From: Epiperipatus broadwayi
Lineage: Eukaryota; Onychophora; Udeonychophora; Euonychophora; Peripatidae
Direction: 5' to 3'
Length of the DNA: 64,000 nucleotides
Assembly: GCA_028023455.1 (NCBI GenBank)
Contig: JAQFVV010000157.1
Span: forward strand, 1,054,001 to 1,118,000
Part shown: positions 34,641 to 48,560 of the stretch, piece by piece
Position numbering within the stretch: position 1 is the stretch's first letter
Layout of the letters: every line of letters starts with the position of its first letter
The notes under the pieces: model-generated
The model's input: only the letters and a program-made list of their open reading frames with translations
The model's database searches: none
Told to the model about the DNA's origin: nothing
Program-made: the position numbers and the translations under genes

Positions 34641-36772
34641 ATATATATATACAGCTTGAATTAAAGTAACTAGGTTGTGTTTCATTATTTATCTGGTTAG
34701 CCATTCTCTAATAAACAAATATTTTAAATTGTTATATAAAACAAGATTCTTTATTCACTATGTCTTTATTAACAAATTTTAATTATGTCAACATTATAAA
34801 TAAGTAACTATCAAAATGTTCCTTGTTAGTCATCTGTTATATGTATGAATACTAAAATGATTCCTGGAATGCCAGACAGTCTTTATGATGATAATAATGA
34901 TTGATTTTAAATAAGCACTATTTATATAATTATCAAAGAGCTATATAAAATCCACTAGCGCAGTCATGGTCCATTATCATTTTTAGATGTATAATTTCGA
35001 GTAGAGAGAAACATGTGAACAATATGTGTGTGTGTGCATAAAAAATGTGGACTAAAATGGATATGTGAGATTATAGACAAACTGTTAAACTTAATTAAAT
35101 ATATAATAGAACTTACTGAATAGAAAAAATAATAATAATTGAAATTACTAAATAAAAAACTATCAATGATATATATGTGGGTGTGTTTAAACATGGTATT
35201 GTGCTAGTTAGCTAAATGAATAATTTAGTTGATTTTGATTATTTTAAATGAATAGAAATTAATTTTTAAATATACAAATATATGTAAATAAGTAAAACAA
35301 TAACAATAAATAGTAATCTGTTTTTTAAATTCAATTTTAAAAGATTCTGATTTGAATTTAATATATATCATCAAATTTCAATTGTATAATATAACTGTCA
35401 AATTTTAACTTTTTAAAATTGACTTGAAATAGAACTAGTTAAGCAATTCCCTAAATTTACAATCTTTAAAAAATATATGCAACTAGTTTATCTGTAAACT
35501 TTTCTTGAATTAATACTGTACTATTCTGGAGATTTTAACAGTTATAAATAAAAGTTTTCACGACCTAAAATGTATCCTTTTAGTTCATTACTTTTTGTCT
35601 ACATCCATTAACTCTGTTATGTAATATCAAATTTTGTATTCTTACAAAAAGGATTCTTATTTTTAAATCAGATAAATTTCTTATTCTATTGATGTCTTTA
35701 TATTGAATTTATTTTTCTTGTTAAAAAGTATAGCTCTTATTATGATTTGTTTATAACAATAGTCAGCTTATTCTTTCTATATGTGTATTTATGTTGGTGA
35801 AAAATGACTTCTTGGATATACAGTTAGATAGGAACACTATTTGTATTTATTCAGTATGTGCATATATTAGGTAATATATGGTAACAATTTTTTTATATCT
35901 TCATTAGACAGCACATGTTCAAATTCCATGAAAATAGATAATCTTCAGTTCATGGTTAATCTGCCAATATGCATTTTTTTTTAGGAGTCACAAGTTTCAA
36001 CCAGTGTGGGTCCTGCTAGCAATAGCTACTTTTTTTTCATTTTGTTGACTATTGATTTTATAATGTCTTAGTATTTATATAATTTATATCTATTGAGAAG
36101 AGATGGTCCCTAAAAAATAATAAATTCATTGTTTTTTTAATTATTAAAAACACTGACAATCCAATACAAAATTAATAATATGTTTTATTTAACAAAATTA
36201 CATTCTTGGATTAGGGGCAAACTAAGGTTTTTTTTCTCTTAATAATCCTTTTTTAAAAATATATATATATAAAAAACCCAGCAATAATTAACTTTTATTA
36301 CATTAGTGTTAAACAACTTATGCGTTATTTCCTCAGATTTTTTTTTTTTTCTATTAAGCAAATTAAACAAGTTATCATGGATATTTTATATTAGAACTCC
36401 TCTTAAAAAATCTATCTCATTTAGTACAGATATTTTCTCTTATTCCAATTTCTTATGGAAAATAAAATAGTTTAAGATACTTATTTAAAATAAAATTTGT
36501 TGGTATAATTCTAATTAACCATTTAACTTTTATGGCTATATTTATAAGTAACTATTTGTGTGACATTTTTCCCTTTATAATACAAATCTATCTGTTTACA
36601 TTATGTTACTTTTAAACTTTGTGTAGAGAATAAAATTTTGTCTGAGGATAAAGATATTTTTCCAAATGGTATACTGTTAATTAATATTTATTCATAATAA
36701 TAATTCTCTAATAAATACATAAATGATTATTAATTACTTTATTATATTAAAAATTATAACATAGTTGGTACT
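34641..36772. other. AT-rich intergenic DNA
   Basis: No gene or clear repeat; the 76-codon minus frame at 34964 is AT-driven and unremarkable. Confidence 0.5.
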
Positions 36773-37129
36773 TTAGTATTTTTCTTGCTATGACATATTA
36801 CCACAAAGATGTACTACTCTAATCTTTCAATCTTTAAGATAACATCTCCTAGTGATTTCCGGACAATGTTAATCGATAAAATTTGTTTAGAAATCATGTG
36901 GAGACGTTACGTTAAAGATCGAAAGATTAGAGTAGTAAGTCTTCGTGATAATACGTCATAGCAATAAAAAGCAGTAAAGAAGCAAGTCATCTGGTAGAAA
37001 TCGGATGCCATGTTTGTTGTTTCTGAAAAAAAAATAATAATATAATAAAATGTAATAATATCGGTAGATATAATAATAATACTAAAGAGGCCAACTGGTA
37101 AAAATAGCAAAAAATTCGGTAGATATAGC

Positions 37130-38710
37130 AAGAATGATACTAAAGAGGACATCTAATAGCAAGAATAATACGAAAGAGGCCAATCATAGCAATAATAATA
37201 CTAAAGAGAACATTTAATAGCAATATTAATACGAAAGAGGCCAACCGGTAAAAATAGCAATAATAATACTAAAACGGACATCTAATAGCAAGAATAATAC
37301 TAAAGAGTACATCTAATAGCAAGAATAATAATAAAGAGGCCAACAAGTAAAAATAGCAAAAATAGTAGTAATCCAATAGATATAGCAAGAATAATACGAA
37401 AGAGGCCAACCGGTAAAAATAGCAAGAATAATACTAAAAAGGATATCTAATAGCAAGAATAATACTAAAGAGGCCAACTGATAAAAATGGCAATAATAAT
37501 ACTAAAGAGGACATCTAATAGCAAGAATAATACTAAAGAGTACATCTAATAGCTAGAATAATACTAAAGAGGCCAACAGGTAAAAATAGCAAAAATAGTA
37601 GTAATCCGATAGATATAGCAAGAATAATACTAAAGAGGACATCTAATAGCAAGAATAGTACGAAAGTGGCCAACCAGTAAAAATAGTAACAATAATACTA
37701 AAAAGGACATCTAATAGCAAGAATAATACTAAAGAGGCCAACCGGTAAAAATCGCAATAATAATACTAAAGAGTACATCTAATAGCAAAAATACTACTAA
37801 AGAGGACATCTAATAGCAAGAATAATACTAAAGAGTACATATAATAGCAAGAATAATACTAAAGAGGCCAACAGGTAAAAATAGCAAAAATAATAGTAAA
37901 AAATCCAAAAGATATAGCAAGAATAATATACTAAAGAGGACATCTAATAGCAAGAATAATATGAAAGAGGCCAACTGGTAAAAATAGCAAGAATAATACT
38001 AAAAAGGATATCTAATAGCAAGAATAATACTAAAGAGACCAACCAGTAAAAATAGCAACAATAATACTAAAGAGTACATCTAATAGCAAGAATAATACTA
38101 AAGAGGACATCTAATAGCAAGAATAATATATAAGAGGCCAATCGGTAAAAACAGCAGAAATAGTAGTAAAAAATCCAATAGACATAGCAAGAATAATACT
38201 AAAGAGGACATCTAATAGCAAGAATAATACGAAAGAGGCCAGCCGGTAAAAATAGCAATAATAATACTAAAGAGGACATCTAATAGCAAGAATAATACGA
38301 AAGAGGCCAACCGGTAAAAATAGCAATAATAATACTAAAGACAACATCTAATAGCAAGAATAATACTAAAGAGAACATCTAATAGCAAGAATAATACGAA
38401 AGAGGCCAACCGGTAAAAGTAGCATTTATAATACTAAAGAGGACATCTAATAGCAAGAATAATACTAAAGAGGCCAACTGGTAAAAATAGCAAAAATCTG
38501 GTAGATATAGCAAGAATAATACTAAAGAGGGCATCTTATAGCAAGAATAATATGTACGAGGTCGACCGGTAAAAATAGCAAAAATAGTAGTAAAAAATCT
38601 TATAGACATAGTAAGAATAATACTAAAGAGGACATCTAATAGCAAGAATAATTCGAAAGAGGACATCTAATAGCAAGAATAATACTAAAGAGGACATCTA
38701 ATAGCAAGAA
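37130..38710. repeat. Minisatellite of alternating about 31- and 35-bp units
   Basis: Unit type 1: AATACTAAAGAGGACATCTA plus ATAGCAAGAAT. Unit type 2: AATACGAAAGAGGCCAACCG plus GTAAAAATAGCAA. Both share A-TAATACNAAAGAGG and AGCAA, so one derives from the other. Several dozen copies with scattered substitutions and a few larger inserts (for example GATATAGCAAG with an AGTAGTAA piece). Confidence 0.95.
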
Positions 38711-38711
38711 A

Positions 38712-39070
38712 TATATATATGACATTAACTTAAAAATTGATTTAAAGCAAAACTGCAAAAATTAGCAAAAAAATAATAATAATAATTTCTCTAAAAGACC
38801 AAAAAATGTTAAATAGGTACTGTCAAATATATATATAAGACATTCACTTAAAAATTGATTTAAAGGAAAATGCAAAAATTAGCACAAAAAAAAAATAATA
38901 ATTTCTCTAAAACAACAAAAAATGTTAAATAGGTACTGTCAAATATATATATACAAGACATTCACTTAAAAATTGATTTAAAGCAAAACTGCAAAAATTA
39001 GCACAAAAAAAATTTATCTAAAAGACCAAAAAATGTCAAATAGTTACAGCCAAATATATATATATATATA
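38712..39070. repeat. Three tandem units of about 115 bp linked by TATATA
   Basis: Each unit runs GACATTNACTTAAAAATTGA ... GCAAAAATTAGCA ... TCTAAAA-ACCAAAAAATGT ... and ends in (TA)n, at about 38721, 38843 and 38957. Confidence 0.92.
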
Positions 39071-39109
39071 TAGACATTAGAGTAGTATGCTTTCGCTTAG
39101 CTATGTCAC

Positions 39110-39610
39110 AGGAAAAAAATGTTGTTCGGCACCATGTTTGTCGTTCCTCAGGAAAAAATAATTTATTACATGTGCCAAAAATGTACATAAATTAATAGTA
39201 ATTTACTAAAATTATTATAAATTCAAATTGACTACAAAATAATTGCAAAAAAATTTGTAAAAAAAATATTTATAATTTTAAAATTAAAGACAAAAAAAAA
39301 AATACTTTTCGATATAGTATGATTCTGTTATACAGTGGTAATGGCGGACGTAAAAAAAAAAGCCATCTCGTAGGGAAAAAAATCGGATGGTGCCATGTTT
39401 GTCGTTCCTCGGAAAAAGCAAAATAATTACATGCGCCAAAAAAAATACATAAATTAATAGTAATTTACTAAAAATACTATAAATTCAAATTGACTACAAA
39501 ATAATTGCAAAAAAAAATTTATAAAAAATATTTGTAATTTTAAAATTAAAGGCAATAAAAAACGCTTTTCCCGATATAGTGCGAATCTGCCATACAGTGA
39601 AAATGGCGGA
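39110..39610. repeat. Two tandem units of about 260 bp
   Basis: GGCACCATGTTTGTCGTTCC or GGTGCCATGTTTGTCGTTCC begins each (39129 and 39389). ACATAAATTAATAGTAATTT and AATGGCGGACGTAAAA recur in the same order. Confidence 0.92.
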
Positions 39611-40402
39611 CGTAAAACGTCCTAATTAAACGTATTATATAAAATTATGAAAATAAAAGTGTAGTCTTTTTTAATGAAAATAAGGATAATTTATAAGAAA
39701 AAATGGAAAGATGATGACCCAAAAGAAGTGAAATGAAAAATAACCTAAAAGATAGTAGTACTTAAAATTATGAAATTTTTTTTAAAATGAAAATTAGAAT
39801 AATTTCTAAGGGAAATGTAAAAGAAGCAAGCATAAAATACATATGGAAATACATACAACTATGTTTAAAATAATACCACAATTACCACTAAAAATTAAAA
39901 TATAACCTGTAATGGTGACATATAAGTCTTAAAAGCTACTATATTTAATTATTAAGAAACAAAATGAAAATTACTTACAAATAACGGCAGTGGAAATTAC
40001 TATAATATTATCCAATCGACAGTTACAAATTCACTCTATATGGTAATATAATGTCCATATTAGATATGAAATATATGAAAATATTCTCAATATGATCAAA
40101 AAAATCACTTTGCTCATGCCGATATCAAAACCGCAAAAGACAGAGAAATGACAAAATTTTCCATAGGTCTCTCGATTTTTTAAATCTCGCGGGACACCAT
40201 GATCAAAAATCTGTATTTCCATGGATTAGTCTTGTCAGTGTCTTTGTTGCCATGACATCATTTATCTAATCTTCTATGAAATCTTACCGGCAAAACATGT
40301 TAAGCATAATTCGTCATAGCAAGAGAAATACTAAACTACCCTTTTTTTTACTTCGATGTCAATAATAATAAATAGATCAATGCTTATTTTAAATATATAT
40401 AT

Positions 40403-42298
40403 TGTAACAGTCAAGTTTGTACATTCGCGTAACAGAATTCAGAATCCAAGCAAGAGACCGAAGCTGACCAGACTAGGACTGTGACATCCCAAGTCCGACC
40501 ACACTTCAACTCGTGAGCCAGGATTCCAAGACTCAAGACCCTATGAATGACCACCTTGAAATTACACATAGTATACCTCTTTCCACACCACCGACATAGG
40601 TCATGGAAACGCAATAAGACTGATGAATAAAAGAAAGGTTCTTAATTGACTAAAATATATCACTAATCTAATTTAACTTAATGCATAGTTTTCACATATA
40701 TAGACTATAAATAATAATAAAAAATAGGATTTCGAAACAGCGCAGAAAGTTGACGCTATAAACAAATTACACGAAGATTTTCAAATAATATCTTCTTTAA
40801 AAAATACATGAAATTAAGTGCCCACTGTTTCGAAATATTGGCATATGGAATATAAAAGCATTTAATTAAAATAAGCAAAGAAATATAGACACAACCGCAG
40901 TGATATAACTTTAAACTAAATAATTTACTTTGAAGTGAATGGAAAATATAAATAAGTCAGATTATTTAAACTTTAACACATTAAATTTTGATAGCAATTG
41001 ACATATTTAAAATATTAAATGAATTTTAAGTTTTGATTACATTTAGCTTTATCATTATTTTAAAAAGAAAGTTAGCTAACTTATATAAATATTATTTACA
41101 TTTACACAGAATTACACAGAGCTCTGCGGTTTGAAAAATAAAACGGTACCGGTATTATTTTTCTGGACTGCAAGTTCTTGGCTGTTGGTTTGGTGAGTTT
41201 GACTGGGCGGCTGGTGGCATCATCTTTCCAATTCTGTTAGGCTGTTCTCTGCTAGCGGCATGATGGTGGTTCAGGCATTGCAACGAGAGAAATTCCAGTT
41301 CTCCGTGCGGAGTCACAGCAGCAAAATGCCCGCTTTTAGCCGGACATATTAAATATTAACAATTGTGAAGACTGGCTGCAATTCTCTCTAAAAATATGGC
41401 TGTCTCTCTTGTTAAAAAAACAGAGTATTTATATCTTTTTCTTATCGGAATCTATCGCCTCAAGACTCACTAAACTCAGGAATTTAATTAAATATTTTTC
41501 AATTTATAATCCAGATCTTAGATAACTTATGTTAGAAACATTCCATAAGCTATTATTATAATTAAGATTTTTCATTACAAACAATTATCCAATTTAGATT
41601 TTAAAATAACTTAATCTTATCTAAGGAGATTTTAATTAGTAAATTTTGAACTAGTTTTACTTTTTACGAATTCCAGGTGTGGTCGTTAATGACACTTGTT
41701 TACAACCTGAAATCTTTTTAATTACTTGACCAGCTTTTATTTTTAATCTTACATATAATAGAAACTCTTTTTATTTAAAAACAACCTTTTAACTTTTTTT
41801 TAAAACGCAAACCTTTTTACATATTTATTTAAAATAATTTACAAACATATTTTGATATAGCTTTTAAATATATTTTCGAGAAACTTTTCCCTGAAATATA
41901 TTTAAAACAAGAAATCTTTTAACAATTTTTAAAGACATTTAATATTATTTTTAGATAATGGCTTTTACATATTTTAAATCATGTCTTTCTTCTATATAGC
42001 ACAGATTATATATCCACATATGAAATTACAATATTAAACAACAAAATGAATAATTTACTCTTAACTTAAATAATATAAACGAACATTTTTAGAAATATCA
42101 AATAAATTTAGTATGCTATAATTTTACTAATCCTATCTAATTATAGTGTTGGTTCACATGCAAATATATAATACTGTTTATACAGACATGAGCGAATTTT
42201 AAATTTATTAACATTCAAATAGGTTCGAAATTAGCACAGATGAGTGTGTCATTAGGTTTGATGGTGAAAGGATAGGGGCTTGGAAAGTTATCGTTTCA
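40403..42298 (-). mobile_element. Long TG...CA element E2, probable solo LTR
   Basis: Starts TGTAACAGTC, ends ATCGTTTCA, flanked by ATAT on both sides; 1896 bp. It shares with E1 the internal TTCGAAACAGCG-CGAAGATTTNAAAT block (40732-40785) and a GC-richer patch (41140-41400). If transcribed on the minus strand it would be U3 first. No ORF with a recognisable domain: the 67-codon minus frame at 40411 covers the GC-rich end and matches nothing known. Confidence 0.55.
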
Positions 42299-43942
42299 AT
42301 ATATACAAAAACTATTTAAAGTTAGAACTGAATAATATTTTTTTTTTCAAGTTTAATTCAATTAACCAAGTAAAAAGAGAAGCTTTTCTAAAAAAAAATA
42401 ATAATAATTTCAGTACTTTGTTAGCTAAGTAATGCAACCTGCATTCAATGGCTGTTCTTATTGTTCTCCTTCTGTTTTTAGATTTTGCATTATAATCATT
42501 CATTTACTCAAACTTTTTTTTTATTTCCAAAGACATTGTTATTGTGGGAATTTCTGTATTATTGTTAACAAATATGTACCAATTACTTCTATCCTCAAAT
42601 GCTGTTTGACTTCCTATCTAGATATCTTCAACTTTTTTTATATCTTTCCTATAATCAATTTGCTTTATGCTTTTTATTATTGTATTTGATTTTCTAATTT
42701 CTCTGTATTTATTTCACTTTAATGTTTTCTTTTTTTTATTATTCTTCATTGTTTATACCCATATATGTGTGATTTTTTTTTAACAATTTCTCATATTTAC
42801 TTTTTCAAGATACACTAAAATATTTACTTTAATTTGTGACAAAATATTCAATTTAACATTACATTTCTAGCACAGATAATATTACTTGTGGTCACAGCTG
42901 AGCCTTCAAATATTTTGGTACTGAATGTTATTGAGCCACTACATTGGTCGATATGGTGTAGGGTATTGTAATAAGCTATTATACTAGGTGACAAATTTAT
43001 AATGCAACAGAAAAGCTAACTAGGGAAATAAGTCAAATAATATTATAAAAGGAACATATTATGATAATAGTCTGACTTACTACTTAATACTGAAGTCATT
43101 ATGATCCAACCTATAACCATAGTTATTGAATTATGATCATAATGCAATAGGCTTATCTTACTACATACACAGTCATAGTGTCAAATCACTATTTGCTTTA
43201 AAACTAATTAGAACATATCTCTTAATTATCATCAGCTGAACATATAAAAACAATATTTAAATAACATACACACACAAACTAAATAAATAACAAATATAGA
43301 CTAGAATGAGGAAAATTGCCTTTTTTTTAGAATTATTTACAAATGTTAAGTCGACTGCTTAAATACTCAGTCTTTAATATTCTCAAGGAAACTTTTTTGA
43401 CTTCTAAGAAAGTAACACAAGATTATTTCCAATGAAAAAGAATTTTAATAAGCTGATAAAAGTTTCTTGGGTGTTATATTTCTCTACATCTAACACATTC
43501 TAATTGGTTATTGACTAGCCTTTTAAGGAATGTTGACCTGCTTAGTTAGTTCACTGATCATGCAGAACTTTTTTAGAATACAGTATATATATTTAGAAAT
43601 ATGTGTATTCATGTATTGGTACAAGTTTTTTCCCAGCACAATCTCAGATATTTAGATAATAAAATAGTAGTATTACTTGATCCCAGTAACTCATAATTTA
43701 TCAATATATAATTACATATGAATTATGTTTTTGTTGCTGAAAAAAATGTATGAGTTTAAAACTTTATGAATAAATATTTGACTCTCAGTCATAAAATTTA
43801 ATAATTATTTTTAATTTTGTTTTTTCAACTTATTATAAATACAATATGTTCTTTTTACTATATAGATATCTGCTGCTAATCTTTTATATATTATTTAATG
43901 GGAAAATTTTGGTAACTGATGATAGCAGGAATATATATATAT
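42299..43942. other. AT-rich intergenic DNA
   Basis: No gene is recognised; the 85-codon plus frame at 42432 is hydrophobic by AT bias only. Confidence 0.5.
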
Positions 43943-45641
43943 TGTACTGGCTTCACCCACCTAACCTATTTTACACCTCTTTTTCCTATTACTTTTTTTT
44001 TACTTAGAGTTATAATTTTAATAGTTTTAATATCTTGATTTTAACTCATGATTTATAGTTTCATTTTAATACGCTCATTATCAAGTTCATTCTTTATACT
44101 TCTTTTTCTTATATTCATAACATTATTTATTTAATAATATCTTTTAATATTTATTATTTTATTATTTATTATAAGACCTTTCTTTTTTTTTTTTGTCATT
44201 TACTTTATACAATTATTTAATTATATCTTTAATATGTACAGGAACAGAACCATCAACGACGCCTCTTGACAGATTGAGACTATACAAAAGCACAGCTCAA
44301 CCATATTTTCTGACCATAGCACTCCTCGATTGCTGGACCAATAACCTGCCATCAGAGCCTTCTATTTGTTTTGAGAATAAAACTCATGTGCCAGCCAACT
44401 ACATAAAACTATATATAGCCTGCATGCCCAAATGAGAGGCACACAAATCCAGTGCTTGAAATATTCCAAGCTAACTCCTACTCTTAATCAGGAGATACAG
44501 TGCATTTAACTTAATACATTAGATATTTATGTTCTTAAATTATTGGTGATGCAGTGGGAAGAGAGAGAGAGAAAGAATATACCAAATAACAATTCAACAA
44601 ACATTTTTATGTATTCATGCACATACATATTTAATATAATATAGTAGTATAAATTTTACACAAAGAAATTATAAGCGATTACTTTCAGGCTTAATTTTAT
44701 GATAGTTCTTCATTAAAGTTCATTTCATTTAAAATAAAGTGTTGAGACAATTATTATTGAAAATATATTTACCTGGGTTTTCATTATTGTCAATTTCCAA
44801 CCGTTTAGCCTTTGGTGTTTCATCAATGGTCTCTGGGCTCATATTTCTTCTTTGGCTCAACAAGGGGAGAGTAAGTATATGGCAGTTTTGCCTTTATGGC
44901 TTAAGCATTGGTTCCAGGCAAGGATGATTGATTTTGCTGAGGACTTGGGACATGAAGTCCAATCAAACACTCCTATGGCTTTCTAGTGACACATGTTGCT
45001 AATCATATGGCTTCTGTATTAATGTTGTCTGCATCAGTAATAACTGGTTCACTAATATCTGGATCTCTGGATGGCTGAATGAACACCAATATGAATAATA
45101 ATATGAATATTAATAATAGGCAAATGCTTCTTTTATATCTAACTCTCCCCTTGTTTATTTCCTTATTGTTTTAATTTTTATCATGACTTAAATCTATTTT
45201 TAATTAATGTTTACAATTCATTTTATCTAATCTCTTTTCTAGATTAATCTACTATCTCGTCATTTTATACCTAAAAGTTAGTTTACATAGTTTGTAATTA
45301 CTTCAATTATTAGTTTTAATTTTATTATCAGGCAAGAATCTTAACAGCATGCCAAAAGTTTTCTTTTACTAATTACTTTTATTTTGATTTTTTACACTTA
45401 CTTATTTTTAGATATTTTATTCTTTTAATTATTTTAATTTATAAAAAGAAGAGAGTGAGTTTTAAATCTTTTTTTTTTTCATTTTAGATTTTTTTTCACT
45501 AAGATTTTATTTTCCCACCCTACTCTTAATAAACAGCTTTACTCTAAAAGCAAAATTATATTTATTCATTTATTTTTAAATTATCAAATATGTAATGCAG
45601 ATATGTATGTCTTTTATAGCATATATCTCACTAGTGTTACA
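43943..45641. mobile_element. TG...CA element in a (TA)n tract with exon-like minus-strand coding pieces
   Basis: Starts TGTACTGG and ends AGTGTTACA; ATAT flanks both ends. 1699 bp. Unlike the E1-E3 family, the minus strand contains short coding-like stretches (about 45070-44995 and 44842-44773). The two plus frames at 44193 and 44739 have no recognisable domain. It could be an LTR or a DNA transposon carrying gene pieces. Confidence 0.4.
44773..44842 (-). CDS. Exon-like fragment with splice donor
   Basis: The minus strand reads MSPETIDETPKAKRLEIDN, then NENP, and meets CCAG|GTAAAT, a good eukaryotic splice donor, at 44773/44772. The composition (acidic and basic residues, few hydrophobics) is unlike the AT-driven frames around it and like the N-terminal linker of a nuclear or transposase protein. 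No domain is identified. About 150 bases upstream on the same strand, another stretch reads SRDPDISEPVITDADNIN and ends TEAI-stop. These may be pieces of one captured or transposon gene. Confidence 0.35.
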
Positions 45642-45769
45642 ATATATATATTTACTTTTTAATGTGTACTTTTTATAATTTTATTTATTTGTTAAAAAGA
45701 ATATATACAGAATTTAAATTAATTATATTATTTAAAATAATATATTGTAACCAGTTGACTACATAGCTA

Positions 45770-46197
45770 CTATAAAAATAATAAGTTGGCAGCACGTTTC
45801 TTGGGTTTAGTTTAGGGCTATTTAATTAATGGGGTAAATAGTATTTAATTTTTCAATTCATATTTTTTATAGTAGTAATAGGTCTGAAATTAGTTAAATA
45901 TTTTATTTTCCTTTCCACATGGTAATAGGAACATTTTAGACAATTTTTTTTTACTCTGACTGTCTTGCTTTGCTAACATAACTTTTTTTCTGTAAGTTTA
46001 GTTAATGTTTATTTATATATTTTTTTTGCCAATTATCTTCAGAGAACTGAGAATTTAACTGCTATACACAAATTGTCTATTGGTGGTTTGAAGATGGTGA
46101 GATAATTGTGATCAATAGAGATAGATTTAGAGCTTTGACTGTTTAGCTGTGGTGTCATGGCTAGTTTGGTTGTAAGTTAAGTTAATGTTTATATATA
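45770..46197 (+). repeat. Two diverged tandem units, LINE 5'-UTR-like
   Basis: Two blocks end TTAGTTAATGTTTATTTATA (about 46001) and TTAAGTTAATGTTTATATAT (about 46173). The first is followed by TTATCTTCAGAGAACTGAGA plus ATTTAACTG (46034-46062), which recurs as GATCTTCAGAGAACTGAGAA at the start of the LINE (51727). It is probably a truncated 5' end of the same LINE family. Confidence 0.5.
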
Positions 46198-48560
46198 TAT
46201 TATAACCTACGCTCACAACACCGCTCATATACATTATATGAGTAAATGCCCAGGGTGCCAGTTCTATTAATGAATAGAACAATATAACAACATATCTGAT
46301 ATAAAATTATTATTGAGACTCCTTACCTATGTCTACATTCAGCTCAGCTCAGTGGGAGGTTACAGGAAGTTCATAAAATATATAATTATAAATAAATGAA
46401 AGAAGAAATATTATAAAACATTAAATAAAATATAAATCCTTATTAATTAACTGCATGATAAAGAATAACAATGTTTGTTTGTAAGACTATTAAAATATCC
46501 TTTCAACTTAATTTCTTCCATCATCCAAGTATAACATATATCAGCTTGATATAATTATATCACTAAACAATTCTATGACTTGGCATATCATCATCTAAAC
46601 AGCTACCTTAATGCCGATCAAGGAATATGCAATAAGATCTCAGGGAATTTAAAAAAACACAGTTGAATTAAAGAAACTACATTGGCCCATAATTTATAAT
46701 TCTAGCTTATAATAAAATGTAATGAGATAAATTGACTAAATGTTTTACTGTGTTTAGCTATTAGATAATGATGGAAATAGGGTTTATTTTAATCTCACAT
46801 CATCATCTAACCAATACATTAACTAGGCAACCTTTCTTATACGTTTATCAAGTGGCAATGTTTCTTATAATGTTTGGATTGAGGAAACAATATTATCAGA
46901 TACCAGCATATTTAATATCATAGCTATAAAACTATTTATTTTATAATGGAGGTGTGAAATGTGGAAATTAGTACTCGGATGTATACACGAATAACTCAAG
47001 ACACAGTTTTTTAATAAATAAACAAATCATTTATTACACTGAAAATTTAATTTACCATAATTATTTTACACTAAGACTACTTGTCTTAATAATTTAATTC
47101 TCAAATAAATCTTTGGACATCAGTTTGGGATTATCCCTATGATATTACACTATTTATTATTCATACCTTTTGAAGGCAAATTAACAAACAAAACTTTAGT
47201 ATTCTGACTTTGAATACCTGCTTTACTTAAGAGTTTCATCTAAACATAACATTAACTAAATAATATATCTTATTATTGGTACAATAAACATTTTGAGAGG
47301 ATTTTTAAAAAAATCAAATTAACATATTTGGCCACCAACAAAGCAACTTTCTCTAACTAATTAAATAATTATTTTTAATTACAGACACTTTTCACGCATA
47401 GCAATAAAACCTTATCCATTCTGATGATTGATGATTTATAACTTTATGTTAAATGAATATAATGTGTTTTAAAAAACGTTTATTTTCCTGTTTTAACTTC
47501 AATAACATTATACTTTTATATCCGCAATATTGTTTATATTACGCGTGTGTGTCACATCTTAAGTAACAATAATAGAAAACAATCTTTTCTACACACTATC
47601 AATTCATTGAGGAAATATTAAACAATTACTTCATTTCGGATAATGTCGTAAACCAATCAACAAAATAAGACACTAATATTATATCAAGAATTTAATTTAA
47701 CTATTTATCTGGCCACATACTAAATAACACAGAGCTATATTTTCACAATTATACAAACAAAACGTTCCAAGGGAAATTCACATGAGGAGCAAATAAACTC
47801 TTTGCTTAACACTTCAACAATAACTCATCTAATTCTGAAATATACTATTAGTGTGGGACTTTTCCTCAACACCAGGACTATAAGAAAAACATCACTCAAC
47901 TTTCTAAATATCATTTCATACTTCAGCAATAACTCATCTAATTCTGAAATATACTATTGGTGTGGGACTTTTCCTCATTCACCAGGACCATAAGAAAACT
48001 TCACTTAACTTCAAAACTATCATTTCAGAATACACATACAATATAAAATAGGCTCTACTCATGGAAAATTATTAAAATATACTGCATAAACAAAATCTCA
48101 TCCCTACAAACATAGAATGTATTCAGAGTAATTTCCATTACCAAAAGCTCTTCTACATATCTAACATTACATATATGCTGGCAGATAAATACATACAAAT
48201 AACCTACAAATCCCTTCAGTTCTCTAGAATACGACAACATCCGAAATTTATACATAAAATATCTATAAATTGATATCTCTATTGAGCGAATGTAATAATT
48301 GCTCAAAACACACACATGCACGCAAATAAGAATACAAAAAAATAATTCTAAGTTATATACTATGCAAGCAACGCGGTAATTAAATAATACATTAAAATAT
48401 AATTTATAATTCCGAATAAACTTTAAGCCATTTTTAAAATTTAATAATCATAAATATTACGAATGATATTTCTTTACCATCCCTATCCGATTATTTCTAT
48501 TATATGTTCATTGATTTAGAAGTCAGAACTCTCACTTTGAGACAAGAAAATATATATAAA
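46198..48560. other. Intergenic DNA with a possible further LTR-like element
   Basis: A GC-richer start (TATAACCTACGCTCACAACA at 46199) directly follows a TA tract, as in the TG...CA elements, but no matching end was found. It holds the tandem duplication at 47812-48028. No recognisable gene. Confidence 0.35.
47812..48028. repeat. 109-bp tandem duplication
   Basis: AATAACTCATCTAATTCTGA, GTGTGGGACTTTTCCTCA and ACCAGGAC-ATAAGAAAA occur in the same order from 47812 and from 47921. Confidence 0.9.

Larger units (their letters stand above)
36773..40334. mobile_element. TIR-bounded composite filled with minisatellites
   Basis: The left end TTTAGTATTTTTCTTGCTAT followed by GAC (36773-36795) is mirrored at 40334-40312 by TTTAGTATTTCTCTTGCTAT and GAC, a terminal inverted repeat of about 23 bp with one mismatch. 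Inside come a subterminal inverted pair (TACTACTCTAATCTTTCAAT and its mirror around 36815-36935), a 1.6-kb minisatellite, three 115-bp units and a pair of 270-bp units. CGTCATAGC/GCTATGAC words recur at 36783, 36953, 40312 and, less well, 39097. There are no transposase motifs. The short minus frames here (36907, 38379) are translations of the minisatellite. Confidence 0.6.

Noticed and set aside
36907-38666. Frames of 81 and 95 codons on the minus strand (SSFELFLLLDVLFS type)
   Set aside because: They are read-outs of the 31/35-bp minisatellite.
43914-43935. CTGATGA words outside the arrays (43914, 15877, 17147, 47423, 61571)
   Set aside because: None is followed by GAAA with a pairing helix II or by a helix III and UH cut site.
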